Shown: one piece after another, positions 1 through 6,044 of the stretch
Position numbering within the stretch: position 1 is the stretch's first letter
Layout of the letters: the number at the start of each line of letters is the position of its first letter
Made by a program: the position numbers and the translations under genes
The notes under the pieces: generated by a model
The model's input: only the letters and a program-made list of their open reading frames with translations
The model's database searches: none
What the model was told of the DNA's origin: nothing
DNA from: JBBSGA01 sp038254585
GTDB lineage: Bacteria > Chloroflexota > Chloroflexia > Chloroflexales > Kallotenuaceae
NCBI GenBank assembly: GCA_038254585.1
Contig: JBBSGA010000166.1
Location: 1 to 12,943 of the forward strand
Reading direction: 5' to 3'
DNA length: 12,943 nucleotides

Positions 1-2
1 CC

Positions 3-356
3 TACCTGCAGTATACCTAGGCGCGCTGCCGGTCGATCCTGCGCGAGGCGGGCGCTACGGAGGCGCCTGGCGACGCCGCGCTGCTGCGCGAAGAAGAAGC
101 GCTGGCCGTGCTGAAGCAGCTGGCGCGCATGCCGGACGCCGTGCGCCGCGCGGGCGACGCCTATGCACCCTACCACGTCGCGGACTGGCTCTACACCACG
201 GCGCGCGAGTTCGCGCGCTTCTATCGGGCGCACAGCGTGCTCCAGGCCGCGACGCCCCAACTCCGCGCCGCCCGCCTACGGCTCGTCGCCGCCACGGCGC
301 AGGCGCTGCGCAACGGGCTGGCGCTGCTCGGCATCCGAGCGCCCGAGCGCATGTAG
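3..356 (+). pseudogene. argS: Arginyl-tRNA synthetase C-terminal part, broken by an in-frame TAG
   Basis: This is the anticodon-binding (DALR-type) C-terminus of arginyl-tRNA synthetase, which charges tRNA-Arg in the cytosol. The frame reads Y-L-Q-Y-T-stop-A-R-C-R-S-I-L-R and runs on to a typical family ending, ALLGIRAPERM, then TAG at 354-356. ArgS proteins usually have Y-A-H-A-R here, so similarity continues on both sides of the TAG at 18-20, which replaces the usual His. The 5' part lies outside the window. Either the gene is decayed (perhaps a second argS copy), or the first bases are wrong because they lie at a contig edge, or the stop is read through. The identity of the domain is clear; the pseudogene status is inferred. 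The next gene converges on it, with its stop 22 nt away. Confidence 0.75.
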
Positions 357-377
357 ATCGCGGGGTCGCCAGGCGCC

Positions 378-674
378 TCAAACATCCCCCTTCCGGCGCC
401 GCCGCGACCGCGTGACGACCTCGGTCGCCACGCGCAGCACCTCAGAATCCTCGCACGCCAGAAACCCCCGCGCGGTGAGCCACTCGCCGCGCTCGGCCGG
501 GGCGTCGAAGGTGAACCCGAACGCTCCCAGTCGCTCGACCAGCCCCGCCATGATCTCCTCCAGCTCGTCGACCGTGCGCGCCTGCACGTGGCACTCCAGC
601 CCCACCGGCCGCCCGTCGACCACCATCACGCTGACGGACACAGAAAATGCCGCCAGATACTGGACGTTAGGCAC
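378..674 (-). CDS. Small hypothetical protein, 98 aa
   Basis: I do not recognise a family. The start is GTG at 674, chosen because a strong ribosome binding site, GGAGGAG, lies 4 nt upstream on the minus strand (679-685). The N-terminal half reads like a beta-rich stretch (residues 4-32, including AAFSVSVSVMVVDG and LECHVQ), followed by a probable acidic helix (TVDELEEIMAGLVERLGAFGF, about residues 34-54). The C-terminus is basic (RSRRRRKGDV). There is no signal peptide or membrane segment, so it is probably cytosolic. It is convergent with argS. A longer reading on the opposite strand is Arg/Ser-rich and has no such start signal, so this frame is preferred. Confidence 0.6.
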   Translation of the reverse strand: MPNVQYLAAFSVSVSVMVVDGRPVGLECHVQARTVDELEEIMAGLVERLGAFGFTFDAPAERGEWLTARGFLACEDSEVLRVATEVVTRSRRRRKGDV

Positions 675-787
675 GCCGCTCCTCCGCCGGCAGCTGGCCG
701 GCCGCTCGAGCGCGATTCCCCGCGTGAGCCGTCAGTCCGGTGTCCAGCGACGATGAGAAATATACCCACGTGATCGACCGGACCGGC

Positions 788-1012
788 TCAGCCGGGCTGC
801 ACCGGCGCGTGCTCGCCTGAGACGTCGACCTACTCACCCAGAGTATCCTCGACCTACAGCAGCTTCACGAGGACGAAAGGTACCGCCAAGATCGGCGTGG
901 CGAAGAGGACACCGAGGTTGCCGACGAGCACCCCAAGCAGGAGCTGCGACAGGTTGATCAGTGCCGGCGGCAGCGAAACCGTCCGGCACTGTACTAACGT
1001 GGCGCGGGACAT
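788..1012 (-). pseudogene. Remnant of an AI-2E family transporter (C-terminus)
   Basis: Translated on the minus strand from about 1000 to 857, the frame reads TLVQCRTVSLPPALINLSQ, then LLLGVLVGNLGVLFATPIL and AVPFVLVKLL. This matches the last transmembrane segments of AI-2E (PerM/UPF0118) family permeases, with the usual RTVSLPPAL, the GVLFG-like helix and the ATP(L)-AV motif. TAG codons interrupt it at 854-856 and 830-832, and family-like residues continue between them (VEDTLGE, expected after LY in this subfamily). Nothing upstream of about 1012 resembles the rest of the roughly 350-residue protein, and there is no start or ribosome binding site. It is therefore a 5'-truncated, decayed fragment. 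The subfamily comparison is from memory. Confidence 0.65.
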
Positions 1013-1339
1013 CAGGCGCCTCGAATGCGCGCTCGCAGCGCGTACTCGCCGTCAGCCGGCATGCGCAAGTTGCGACCGTCGTGGTAAGACCCACGGATGC
1101 CAGAGAAAAGGCTGCGGCTGCGTTCCGACCTCCTTGCACACTGCATCGGTGAGTGTAGCATAGAAGAGGAGCGCAGCCCCGAAACATTGAAAGCATACGG
1201 TCACACCTATTCACGGCCGGTTTCCGGCGCGTTTACCTCCAGGTGTTAGACTCTGAAGGAGCAGGACAGGCAGTCCGGCCGGGTCTGGATGCACCGCGGC
1301 GACCAGACACCGGGGAGCTCAGAAAGGAACTGGTCCGCC
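1013..1339. other. Intergenic stretch without a recognisable gene
   Basis: No reading frame here has a credible start signal or a recognisable domain. The stretch probably holds scrambled remains of the transporter remnant to its left and the promoter of the transporter gene to its right. A TAGACT hexamer at 1247-1252 could be a -10 element, since it is the same hexamer used in the candidate promoter at 9084-9089, but no good -35 box lies 16-18 nt upstream. Confidence 0.4.
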
Positions 1340-2104
1340 ATGCAGACATCCCACTCGGAGCAACAGCACCCGGCGAAGTTTACCCCCGAACAGATCCGCG
1401 CCCATCAGGAACAGCACTTCACGGGCTCGCTGACCGTTCGCGATATTGTCATCGGCATGTCTGATGGGCTTACCGTGCCCTTCGCGCTGGCTGCCGGTCT
1501 CTCCGGCGCCGTGTCGACGCCGTTCCTCGTGCTGATTGCCGGAATAGCCGAGATGGCAGCGGGCTCGATCGCGATGGGCCTGGGCGGCTACCTGGCATCC
1601 AGGAGCGAATCGGAAACCTTCGGCTCGGAGCTCGCCCGTGAGCAGCGCGAAATCGTCGAGCTGCCCGACTTGGAGCGCTATGAAGTCGGCGAAATCCTCG
1701 CGAACTACGGTCTGGCCGGGCAAACCTTGCAGGACGCGACGGACCAGATCGTATCCGACCCGGAGCGGTGGGTGGCGTTCATGATGCGTGAGGAGCTGCG
1801 GCTCGAGGCGCCAGAGCCGGGCCGGGCACGCCAAAGCGCCATCACCATCGGCCTCTCGTATATCGCCGGCGGCATCATTCCACTCTTTCCCTACGTGCTT
1901 CCGGTTTCGGTCACGCAAGCGCTGCTGATCTCGGTGGTCGTAACCATCATAGCCCTGGCGATCTTCGGCGCGGTCAAAGCCAGATTCACAGGCGTCTCTC
2001 CTGTGCGTTCCGCGATCCAGACGACGCTCGTCGGCGGCACAGCCGCCGCCGTCGCCTACGTGCTTGCCCACTTCGTCTCCAGCTTCGGCGGTCACGTTGG
2101 GTGA
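1340..2104 (+). CDS. VIT1/CCC1 family Fe2+/Mn2+ transporter
   Basis: This 254-residue integral membrane protein moves iron or manganese out of the cytosol, by family membership. After a hydrophilic N-terminus (1-32), TM1 carries the signature VRDIVIGMSDGLTVPFALAA (33-52) with the metal-pathway Asp42. TM2 (about 62-86) ends in AEMAAGSIAMGLGGYLASRS. A long acidic cytosolic region (88-160), rich in Glu and including FMMREELRLE, corresponds to the family's metal-binding helices. Three more hydrophobic segments follow (about 168-187, 191-213, 225-247). Five segments and about 230-260 residues are normal for the family. The ATG at 1340 is chosen over one at 1289 because AAAGGA lies at 1323-1328 and family homology starts soon after. 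It is probably co-transcribed with the next gene, 48 nt away. Whether the metal is Fe or Mn cannot be read from the sequence. Confidence 0.88.
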   Translation: MQTSHSEQQHPAKFTPEQIRAHQEQHFTGSLTVRDIVIGMSDGLTVPFALAAGLSGAVSTPFLVLIAGIAEMAAGSIAMGLGGYLASRSESETFGSELAREQREIVELPDLERYEVGEILANYGLAGQTLQDATDQIVSDPERWVAFMMREELRLEAPEPGRARQSAITIGLSYIAGGIIPLFPYVLPVSVTQALLISVVVTIIALAIFGAVKARFTGVSPVRSAIQTTLVGGTAAAVAYVLAHFVSSFGGHVG

Positions 2105-2152
2105 CCCGGTAGCGCCTTAGCTCTGTTGAGGATATCGCGAAGGAGCCGTGCG

Positions 2153-2950
2153 ATGCCATCTCCGTTTCCTGGGATGGATCCCTTTCTCGAAGGCGAGCTG
2201 TGGCAGGAATTCCACGAGACGCTTGCGGGGGCGATCCGCGCACAACTGATGCCGCGCCTCCGCCCCAAATACGTCGCCCTGCTGGCCAAGCGCTACGTGT
2301 TGGATCACCCGGCGCTCGGCGTGTTTGACGCACCCCTGCCGCGCGTGGTGTACCCCGACGTCCACGTGGTGGCGCCGCCGGACCGCCAAGCCAGTACCGT
2401 GCAGCCGGCGACCGTCACGATCGACGCGCCGGCAGTTGAGCTGGCGAACTACGTCGAGACGCCCCAGATCGCCGTCGAGATCCGCGACGTGGCACAGCGC
2501 CGGCTCGTAGCGGTCGTCGAAATCATCTCGCCGGCGAACAAGCTCGGCGATGGGGCCGGCGAATATCACGACCGCCGCCGCGAATTGCTGCGCAGCGACG
2601 CCCATCTGCTCGAGCTCGACCTCGTGCGCCGCGGCCGTCGCATCGCCCTGGCCGGCGAGCCGCCGCCGGCATCCTACTACGTCTACCTCAGCCGCGCCGG
2701 CCGCCGGCCCTATACACAGGTCTGGCCGATCACGCTGCAGCAGCGCCTGCCGACCGTACCGGTGCCGCTGCTTCCCACGGACCCCGACACCTACCTCGAC
2801 CTCCAGGCGGCCGTCGCGGCCTGCTTCGAGCTCGTAGGCTACGAGCAGCTGCTCGACTACACGTCCCCGCCACCACCGCCCGCACTCTCGCCGGCCGAAT
2901 CCGCCTGGCTGGAGCAGACACTTCGTGCGGCGGGCTTACGCGCGGCGTAG
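2153..2950 (+). CDS. DUF4058 family protein
   Basis: The protein has 265 residues and opens with MPSPFPGMDPFLE, the hallmark N-terminus of DUF4058. The function of this family is not established. The start at 2153 is fixed by GAAGGAG at 2139-2145 and by that motif. The core contains VAVVEIISPANKLG (119-132), then a Tyr/Arg-rich helix (EYHDRRRELLRSDAHLLELD, 137-156). This order (hydrophobic strand ending in Glu, SP motif, then a helix with Lys/Arg) recalls the Uma2-type PD-(D/E)XK nuclease fold, which is my inference. A C-terminal part (about 175-235) has the family-like YYVYLSRAGRRP and W-P-I segments, and a run of prolines (239-243) follows. No signal peptide or membrane segment is seen. The spacing behind the VIT gene suggests an operon, but no functional link is known. 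Confidence 0.85.
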   Translation: MPSPFPGMDPFLEGELWQEFHETLAGAIRAQLMPRLRPKYVALLAKRYVLDHPALGVFDAPLPRVVYPDVHVVAPPDRQASTVQPATVTIDAPAVELANYVETPQIAVEIRDVAQRRLVAVVEIISPANKLGDGAGEYHDRRRELLRSDAHLLELDLVRRGRRIALAGEPPPASYYVYLSRAGRRPYTQVWPITLQQRLPTVPVPLLPTDPDTYLDLQAAVAACFELVGYEQLLDYTSPPPPPALSPAESAWLEQTLRAAGLRAA

Positions 2951-3077
2951 GCCACGTTAAGTCGACGGTCATCTCGGACTGCTATAGCACGATGGCGATC
3001 AGTGGCCCGATGTCGCCGATCCAGTAATAGAAGACATCACGACCAGAAGATCGCTGCGCGCAGTTCCGACTATCCGC
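2951..3077. other. Intergenic sequence at the edge of a pseudogene cluster
   Basis: There is no gene with a start signal here and no convincing terminator after the DUF4058 gene. On the minus strand a short membrane-like string (FYYWIGDIGPLIAIVL, ending in TAG at about 2983) can be read, but I cannot assign it. Confidence 0.35.
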
Positions 3078-3290
3078 TCAAAGTTCGGATCTGATCATCC
3101 GTGCAACTCGGGGATCGCCCACGCTCGTGAGTCGGGCACGGCGAAACAGATAACGCAGAAATGCCGGTCGATCGCGACCTTGCGCCAGAAATCGCGCTCG
3201 TTGATCGTCACAAACGTCGGTTGCTGTTGTTGGCGGAGCAGCGCGGGAAGGGAGTTGATATAGCCGTTCGTGACGAGGCGGGATGACAGC
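3078..3290 (-). pseudogene. Remnant of a PIN/VapC-like toxin-type protein
   Basis: The minus-strand frame reads LVTNGYINSLPALLRQQQQ, PTFVTINERDFWRKVAIDRH, then FCVICFAVPDSRAWAIPEL before stopping. This matches, from memory, a family of small PIN/VapC-like (DUF5615-like) proteins with the core LPALLR-x-PTFVTIN-x-DFW and a YCIVCF-LP-R-x-IP-LLR-LFR segment. The acidic PIN-domain N-terminus is missing. At the 3' end the frame stops right after IPELHG, while RMIRSEL in the next frame resembles the expected continuation, so a frameshift near 3098-3105 is likely. No start codon with a ribosome binding site precedes the conserved part, and no antitoxin gene is adjacent. It is a decayed fragment beside two other remnants. 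The exact subfamily is uncertain. Confidence 0.55.
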
Positions 3291-3316
3291 CCGCCAATGC
3301 CGGCTGTCATTGCTAT

Positions 3317-3535
3317 TTGACACTGTGGTCCCGTACTCCGCGGATCGATCACATCGGCTCCACCGCGATCCAGGGGCTTGCGGAACGATACCGGGGCGGC
3401 CGGCAGGCCTACACGGACGCCAAGAGCCCCTTCATTTGGGCGGTGATGGCCGAGGCGGATGCGTGGTCACAGGCAGTCGGGTGGGAGCAGCGGCGAACCT
3501 ATATCCGCTATAGTCTGCCTGAGATCCAGTCATAA
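3317..3535 (+). pseudogene. GrpB-family remnant with the central part deleted
   Basis: The 72-codon frame joins two separated parts of a GrpB-family (UPF0157, nucleotidyltransferase-like) protein. IDHIGSTAIQGLA (residues 10-22) is the conserved IEHIGSTAVPGLA motif. Directly after it comes ERYRGGRQAYTDAKSPFIWA (23-42) plus VMAEADAW, which matches the C-terminal YT-AK-FI helix of the family. Full-length members have about 170-200 residues, and the whole middle is absent here, as is the normal N-terminus. The frame ends in TAA inside the left inverted repeat of the 3520-3642 element, so the natural end has also been replaced. It is very unlikely to be functional. Confidence 0.65.
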
Positions 3536-3642
3536 CTCGGAGGTGATTTCGGGCTGTGCTTCAGGAAGCCGTATCTCGCTACCCGCGCAACGACTGCCTT
3601 TCGCATTCCGGTGCGATGTTCGGGATTTATGACTGGATCTCA
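3520..3642. mobile_element. 123-bp element with perfect 16-bp terminal inverted repeats (MITE-like)
   Basis: TGAGATCCAGTCATAA at 3520-3535 is the exact reverse complement of 3627-3642 (TTATGACTGGATCTCA). The 91 bp between them have no coding sequence of note; GCTTCAGGAAGC at 3558-3569 is a small internal palindrome. A perfect 16-bp pair this close together is not expected by chance and suits a miniature inverted-repeat element or the two ends of a deleted insertion sequence. I see no clear target-site duplication in the immediate flanks. The left end lies in the GrpB remnant and the right end is 9 nt before the -35 box of the alaS leader. The parent insertion sequence is not recognised. Confidence 0.6.
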
Positions 3643-3651
3643 ACAGCCCCG

Positions 3652-3681
3652 TTGACACGTACGCCAACACAATGGTAGAGT
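3652..3681 (+). promoter_or_regulatory. Candidate promoter of the T-box/alaS transcript
   Basis: A consensus -35 box TTGACA (3652-3657) is followed after 18 nt by TAGAGT (3676-3681) as the -10 box. It sits just upstream of the first conserved T-box element and 9 nt from the end of the inverted-repeat element. The placement fits transcription starting near 3688. Confidence 0.5.
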
Positions 3682-3699
3682 TCCGATTATAGCAGATAC

Positions 3700-3976
3700 C
3701 AAACGACGTCGACGGTGAAGAGTAGGCGCCGGGCCGGGCATCCAGCGAGTCGAGGAGAGTGCGAGCTCGACCGGAAGGTAAGCGCTGAAGCCACACCTGA
3801 GTTGCCGCCGAAGCCCTTTGGGATAAGGTTGGCCGGTTGAGTCCCCCGTGATCGGGACGCGCCCTCTCCAGGACGGCTGATCCTGGTGGGGGCGACTGAG
3901 CGGGGGCATCGCGCCCCAAGCAAGGTGGTACCGCGGATCACTCCGCCCTTGAGCCTACAGGCTCAGGGGCGTTTTT
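3700..3976 (+). promoter_or_regulatory. T-box riboswitch, alanine-specific, in the alaS leader
   Basis: The leader senses uncharged tRNA-Ala and lets transcription continue into alaS. The specifier loop can be drawn directly. GGCGC (3725-3729) pairs with GCGCT (3782-3786). The 5' side of the loop contains AGTA (3721-3724), and the 3' side reads GAA-GCC-ACA with the specifier codon GCC (Ala) at 3790-3792. The antiterminator carries the T-box consensus AAGGTGGTACCGCGG at 3922-3936. Its TGGT would pair with the ACCA end of tRNA-Ala, whose discriminator base is A. An intrinsic terminator follows. The codon, the discriminator pairing and the downstream gene agree. The exact 5' boundary is approximate. 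Confidence 0.93.
3944..3976 (+). terminator. T-box-controlled intrinsic terminator
   Basis: A 12-bp stem, CGCCCTTGAGCC (3944-3955) with GGCTCAGGGGCG (3960-3971, one G-U pair), closes the 4-nt loop TACA and is followed by TTTTT (3972-3976). It starts 8 nt after the T-box sequence, the normal position of the terminator that competes with the antiterminator. Confidence 0.93.
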
Positions 3977-4014
3977 GTTTGCCTCCCACGTCGGGAAGCG
4001 TAAGGAGCAGCACG

Positions 4015-5793
4015 ATGGACACACACACGTTACGGCGGCTATTCGTCGACTTTTATTCACAGCACGGGCACGCGATCGTCGGCAGCGCCTCGCTGATTCC
4101 CGAGCACGATCCGAGCGTGCTCTTCACGACGGCGGGGATGCACCCGCTCGCGCCGTACCTGCTCGGCGAGCCGCACCCGGCCGGTAGGCGACTGGCCAAC
4201 TGGCAGAAATGCCTGCGCACGAACGACATCATGGAGGTCGGCGATGTGACGCACCTGACCTTCTTCGAGATGCTGGGCGTCTGGTCGCTGGACGATTACT
4301 GGAAGCCGGAGGCGCTGCGGCTGAGCTACACCTTTCTGACGGAAGGCCTCGGACTCGACGCAGCGCGGCTGCACGTCACCTGCTTTGCCGGGGACGACGA
4401 CGCGCCGCGGGACGACGACGCGGCCGCGGTCTGGCGCGCGATCGGCATTCCACCGCATCGCATCACCTTTTTGCCAAAGACAGACAACTGGTGGGGTCCC
4501 GTCGGCACAACCGGTCTCTGCGGCCCGGACTCCGAAATGTTCTACGACCTGCAGCCCGATGGGGCGCGCGACGAAACACCGGCGACGAACCCGGATCGCT
4601 TCTGGGAGATCGGCAACAACGTCTTCCTGCAGTATGACAAGCAGGCGGATGGGCGCTACAGTCCGGCCAGGCAGCGGAACATCGACGTCGGCCTGGGGTT
4701 CGAGCGCCTGCTGGCCCTGGTCGAGGGCGTGCCGTCGCCGTATGAGACCGAGCTGCTCCTGCCGATCGTCACGGCGATCCGGTCGCTGGCCCTCCGCCAT
4801 GATCTGCTCGCCGAGCGGGTCATCGCGGACCACCTCCGCGCGGCGATCTTCGTGCTCGCGGACGGGATCAGGCCGGGCAACGTCGATCAGCCCTACATCG
4901 TGCGGCGCTTGATCCGGCGTGCGATACGTTACGGGCGGGAGCTCGGGATCACCAGGCCTTTTCTTGGGCGCCTGGCGGAAACCGCTATTCTCACGCTGTC
5001 GGACGTCTACCCCGAGCTCGAAGCGGAGCGGATGGCCATCTGCGCGGCGTTGGACGGCGAGGAAGCGCGCTTCGGGCGAACACTTGCCCACGGCGAGAAG
5101 GAGCTCGCGCGGGCGATGGAGGCGTCGCTGAGCCGCGACGCAAAGATGCTGCCGGGTGCCGAAATCTTTCGCTTGTACGAGACCTTCGGATTTCCGCCCG
5201 AGCTGACCGAGGAATTTGCACGCAAACAGGGGCTGCCGGTTGACATGGCAGGCTTTCGCACGGCCTTTGCCGCGCATCAGGCCCAGTCGCGACAGGGAGC
5301 AGCCGGGCGCTTTCGCGGAGGACTGGCGGAGCGCGTCCCATCCACGACGGCGCTCCACACAGCCACGCACCTCCTCCACGCGGCACTGCGGCGCGTGCTG
5401 GGGCTCCACGTCGAGCAGCGCGGAAGCAACATTACGGTCGCCCGCCTGCGCTTCGATTTCACCCACGGCCGGAAAGTGACGCCCGAAGAGCTGGCAGCGG
5501 TGGAGGAGCTGGTCAACGAGCAGATCTGGCGCGACGTCCCGGTCGACTGGGCAGAGATGAGTCCGGCAGACGCGAAGGCCGCGGGCGCGATCGGGCTCTT
5601 CGAGGAGCGCTACGGCGACCGTGTAAAGGTTTACGCGATGGGCGACTTTAGCCGGGAGATATGCGGAGGGCCGCACGTAACACACCTGGGCGAGCTAGGC
5701 CACTTTCGGATCGTCAAAGAGGAGGCGGTCGGGGCGGGAGTCCGGCGCATCAGGGCGGTGCTCGAAGACGCCAGCCGGAGCAAGGCAGCCTGA
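4015..5793 (+). CDS. alaS: Alanyl-tRNA synthetase, short form without the C-Ala domain
   Basis: Class II synthetase that charges tRNA-Ala and clears mischarged Ser/Gly. The ATG at 4015 has AAGGAG at 4002-4007. The aminoacylation domain shows motif 2 (QKCLRTNDIMEVG from residue 64, then FFEMLGVWSLDDYWK) and motif 3 (GLGFERLLALVEGV, 226-239). The tRNA-recognition part contains YIVRRLIRRAIRYGRELG. The editing domain has the metal ligands HTATH (His448, His452) and CGGPH (Cys550, His554). The protein ends at 592 residues, just after the editing domain, whereas typical bacterial AlaRS has about 870 with the DHHA1-type C-Ala region. The stop is followed by unrelated intergenic DNA, so this is a genuine short form or an ancient truncation, not a frameshift I can see. 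The T-box directly upstream controls it by uncharged tRNA-Ala. It could be the sole AlaRS or a second one; the window cannot decide. Confidence 0.95.
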   Translation: MDTHTLRRLFVDFYSQHGHAIVGSASLIPEHDPSVLFTTAGMHPLAPYLLGEPHPAGRRLANWQKCLRTNDIMEVGDVTHLTFFEMLGVWSLDDYWKPEALRLSYTFLTEGLGLDAARLHVTCFAGDDDAPRDDDAAAVWRAIGIPPHRITFLPKTDNWWGPVGTTGLCGPDSEMFYDLQPDGARDETPATNPDRFWEIGNNVFLQYDKQADGRYSPARQRNIDVGLGFERLLALVEGVPSPYETELLLPIVTAIRSLALRHDLLAERVIADHLRAAIFVLADGIRPGNVDQPYIVRRLIRRAIRYGRELGITRPFLGRLAETAILTLSDVYPELEAERMAICAALDGEEARFGRTLAHGEKELARAMEASLSRDAKMLPGAEIFRLYETFGFPPELTEEFARKQGLPVDMAGFRTAFAAHQAQSRQGAAGRFRGGLAERVPSTTALHTATHLLHAALRRVLGLHVEQRGSNITVARLRFDFTHGRKVTPEELAAVEELVNEQIWRDVPVDWAEMSPADAKAAGAIGLFEERYGDRVKVYAMGDFSREICGGPHVTHLGELGHFRIVKEEAVGAGVRRIRAVLEDASRSKAA

Positions 5794-5859
5794 GAGATTA
5801 CCTCACTGCATCGCCTGCTACGTGGTCCGAGCTGTGAGCAGCGCGTCACAATAGCGGCA

Positions 5860-5888
5860 TTGCACGACGACTCGCGCAAGGCTATACT
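5860..5888 (+). promoter_or_regulatory. Promoter of the LysM/L,D-transpeptidase gene
   Basis: TTGCAC (5860-5865) and TATACT (5883-5888) are separated by exactly 17 nt, a close match to a housekeeping sigma-factor promoter. It implies a leader of about 150 nt before the ATG at 6045. No intrinsic terminator is seen between alaS and this promoter. Confidence 0.6.
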
Positions 5889-6044
5889 CGCAGCATGGGC
5901 ATCCGCGGTGGTCGCATGCGACAGGATAGCCCCGCGTAATAGCGTGGCACTGTTGATGCTGAGCCTAAAGCTGCGCACACGACACGCAAAAGCCACGCTC
6001 CCGCCCGCGAAAGCCGGCGGCAACGGACTGAAGGAGGACATCAG

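Noticed and set aside
163..756. Plus-strand Arg/Ser-rich frame spanning the end of argS and the small minus-strand gene
   Set aside because: It is out of frame with argS, biased in composition, and has no start signal or similarity.
834..1214. Minus-strand open frame of 126 codons over the AI-2E remnant
   Set aside because: It lies one base out of the frame that carries the permease similarity and has no recognisable product.
1319..2095. Minus-strand open frame opposite the VIT transporter gene
   Set aside because: Its product is His/Arg/Gly-rich with no domain; the plus strand encodes a recognisable transporter with a start signal.
2983..3040. Minus-strand membrane-like string FYYWIGDIGPLIAIVL ending in TAG
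   Set aside because: It is too short and has a stop not far upstream. I could not match it to a family, so it may be chance.
4057..5685. Long open frame on the minus strand, opposite alaS (542 codons)
   Set aside because: It is the antisense shadow of alaS. Its product is Arg/Val/Asp-rich low-quality sequence with no domain or start signal, while the plus strand has clear AlaRS motifs.
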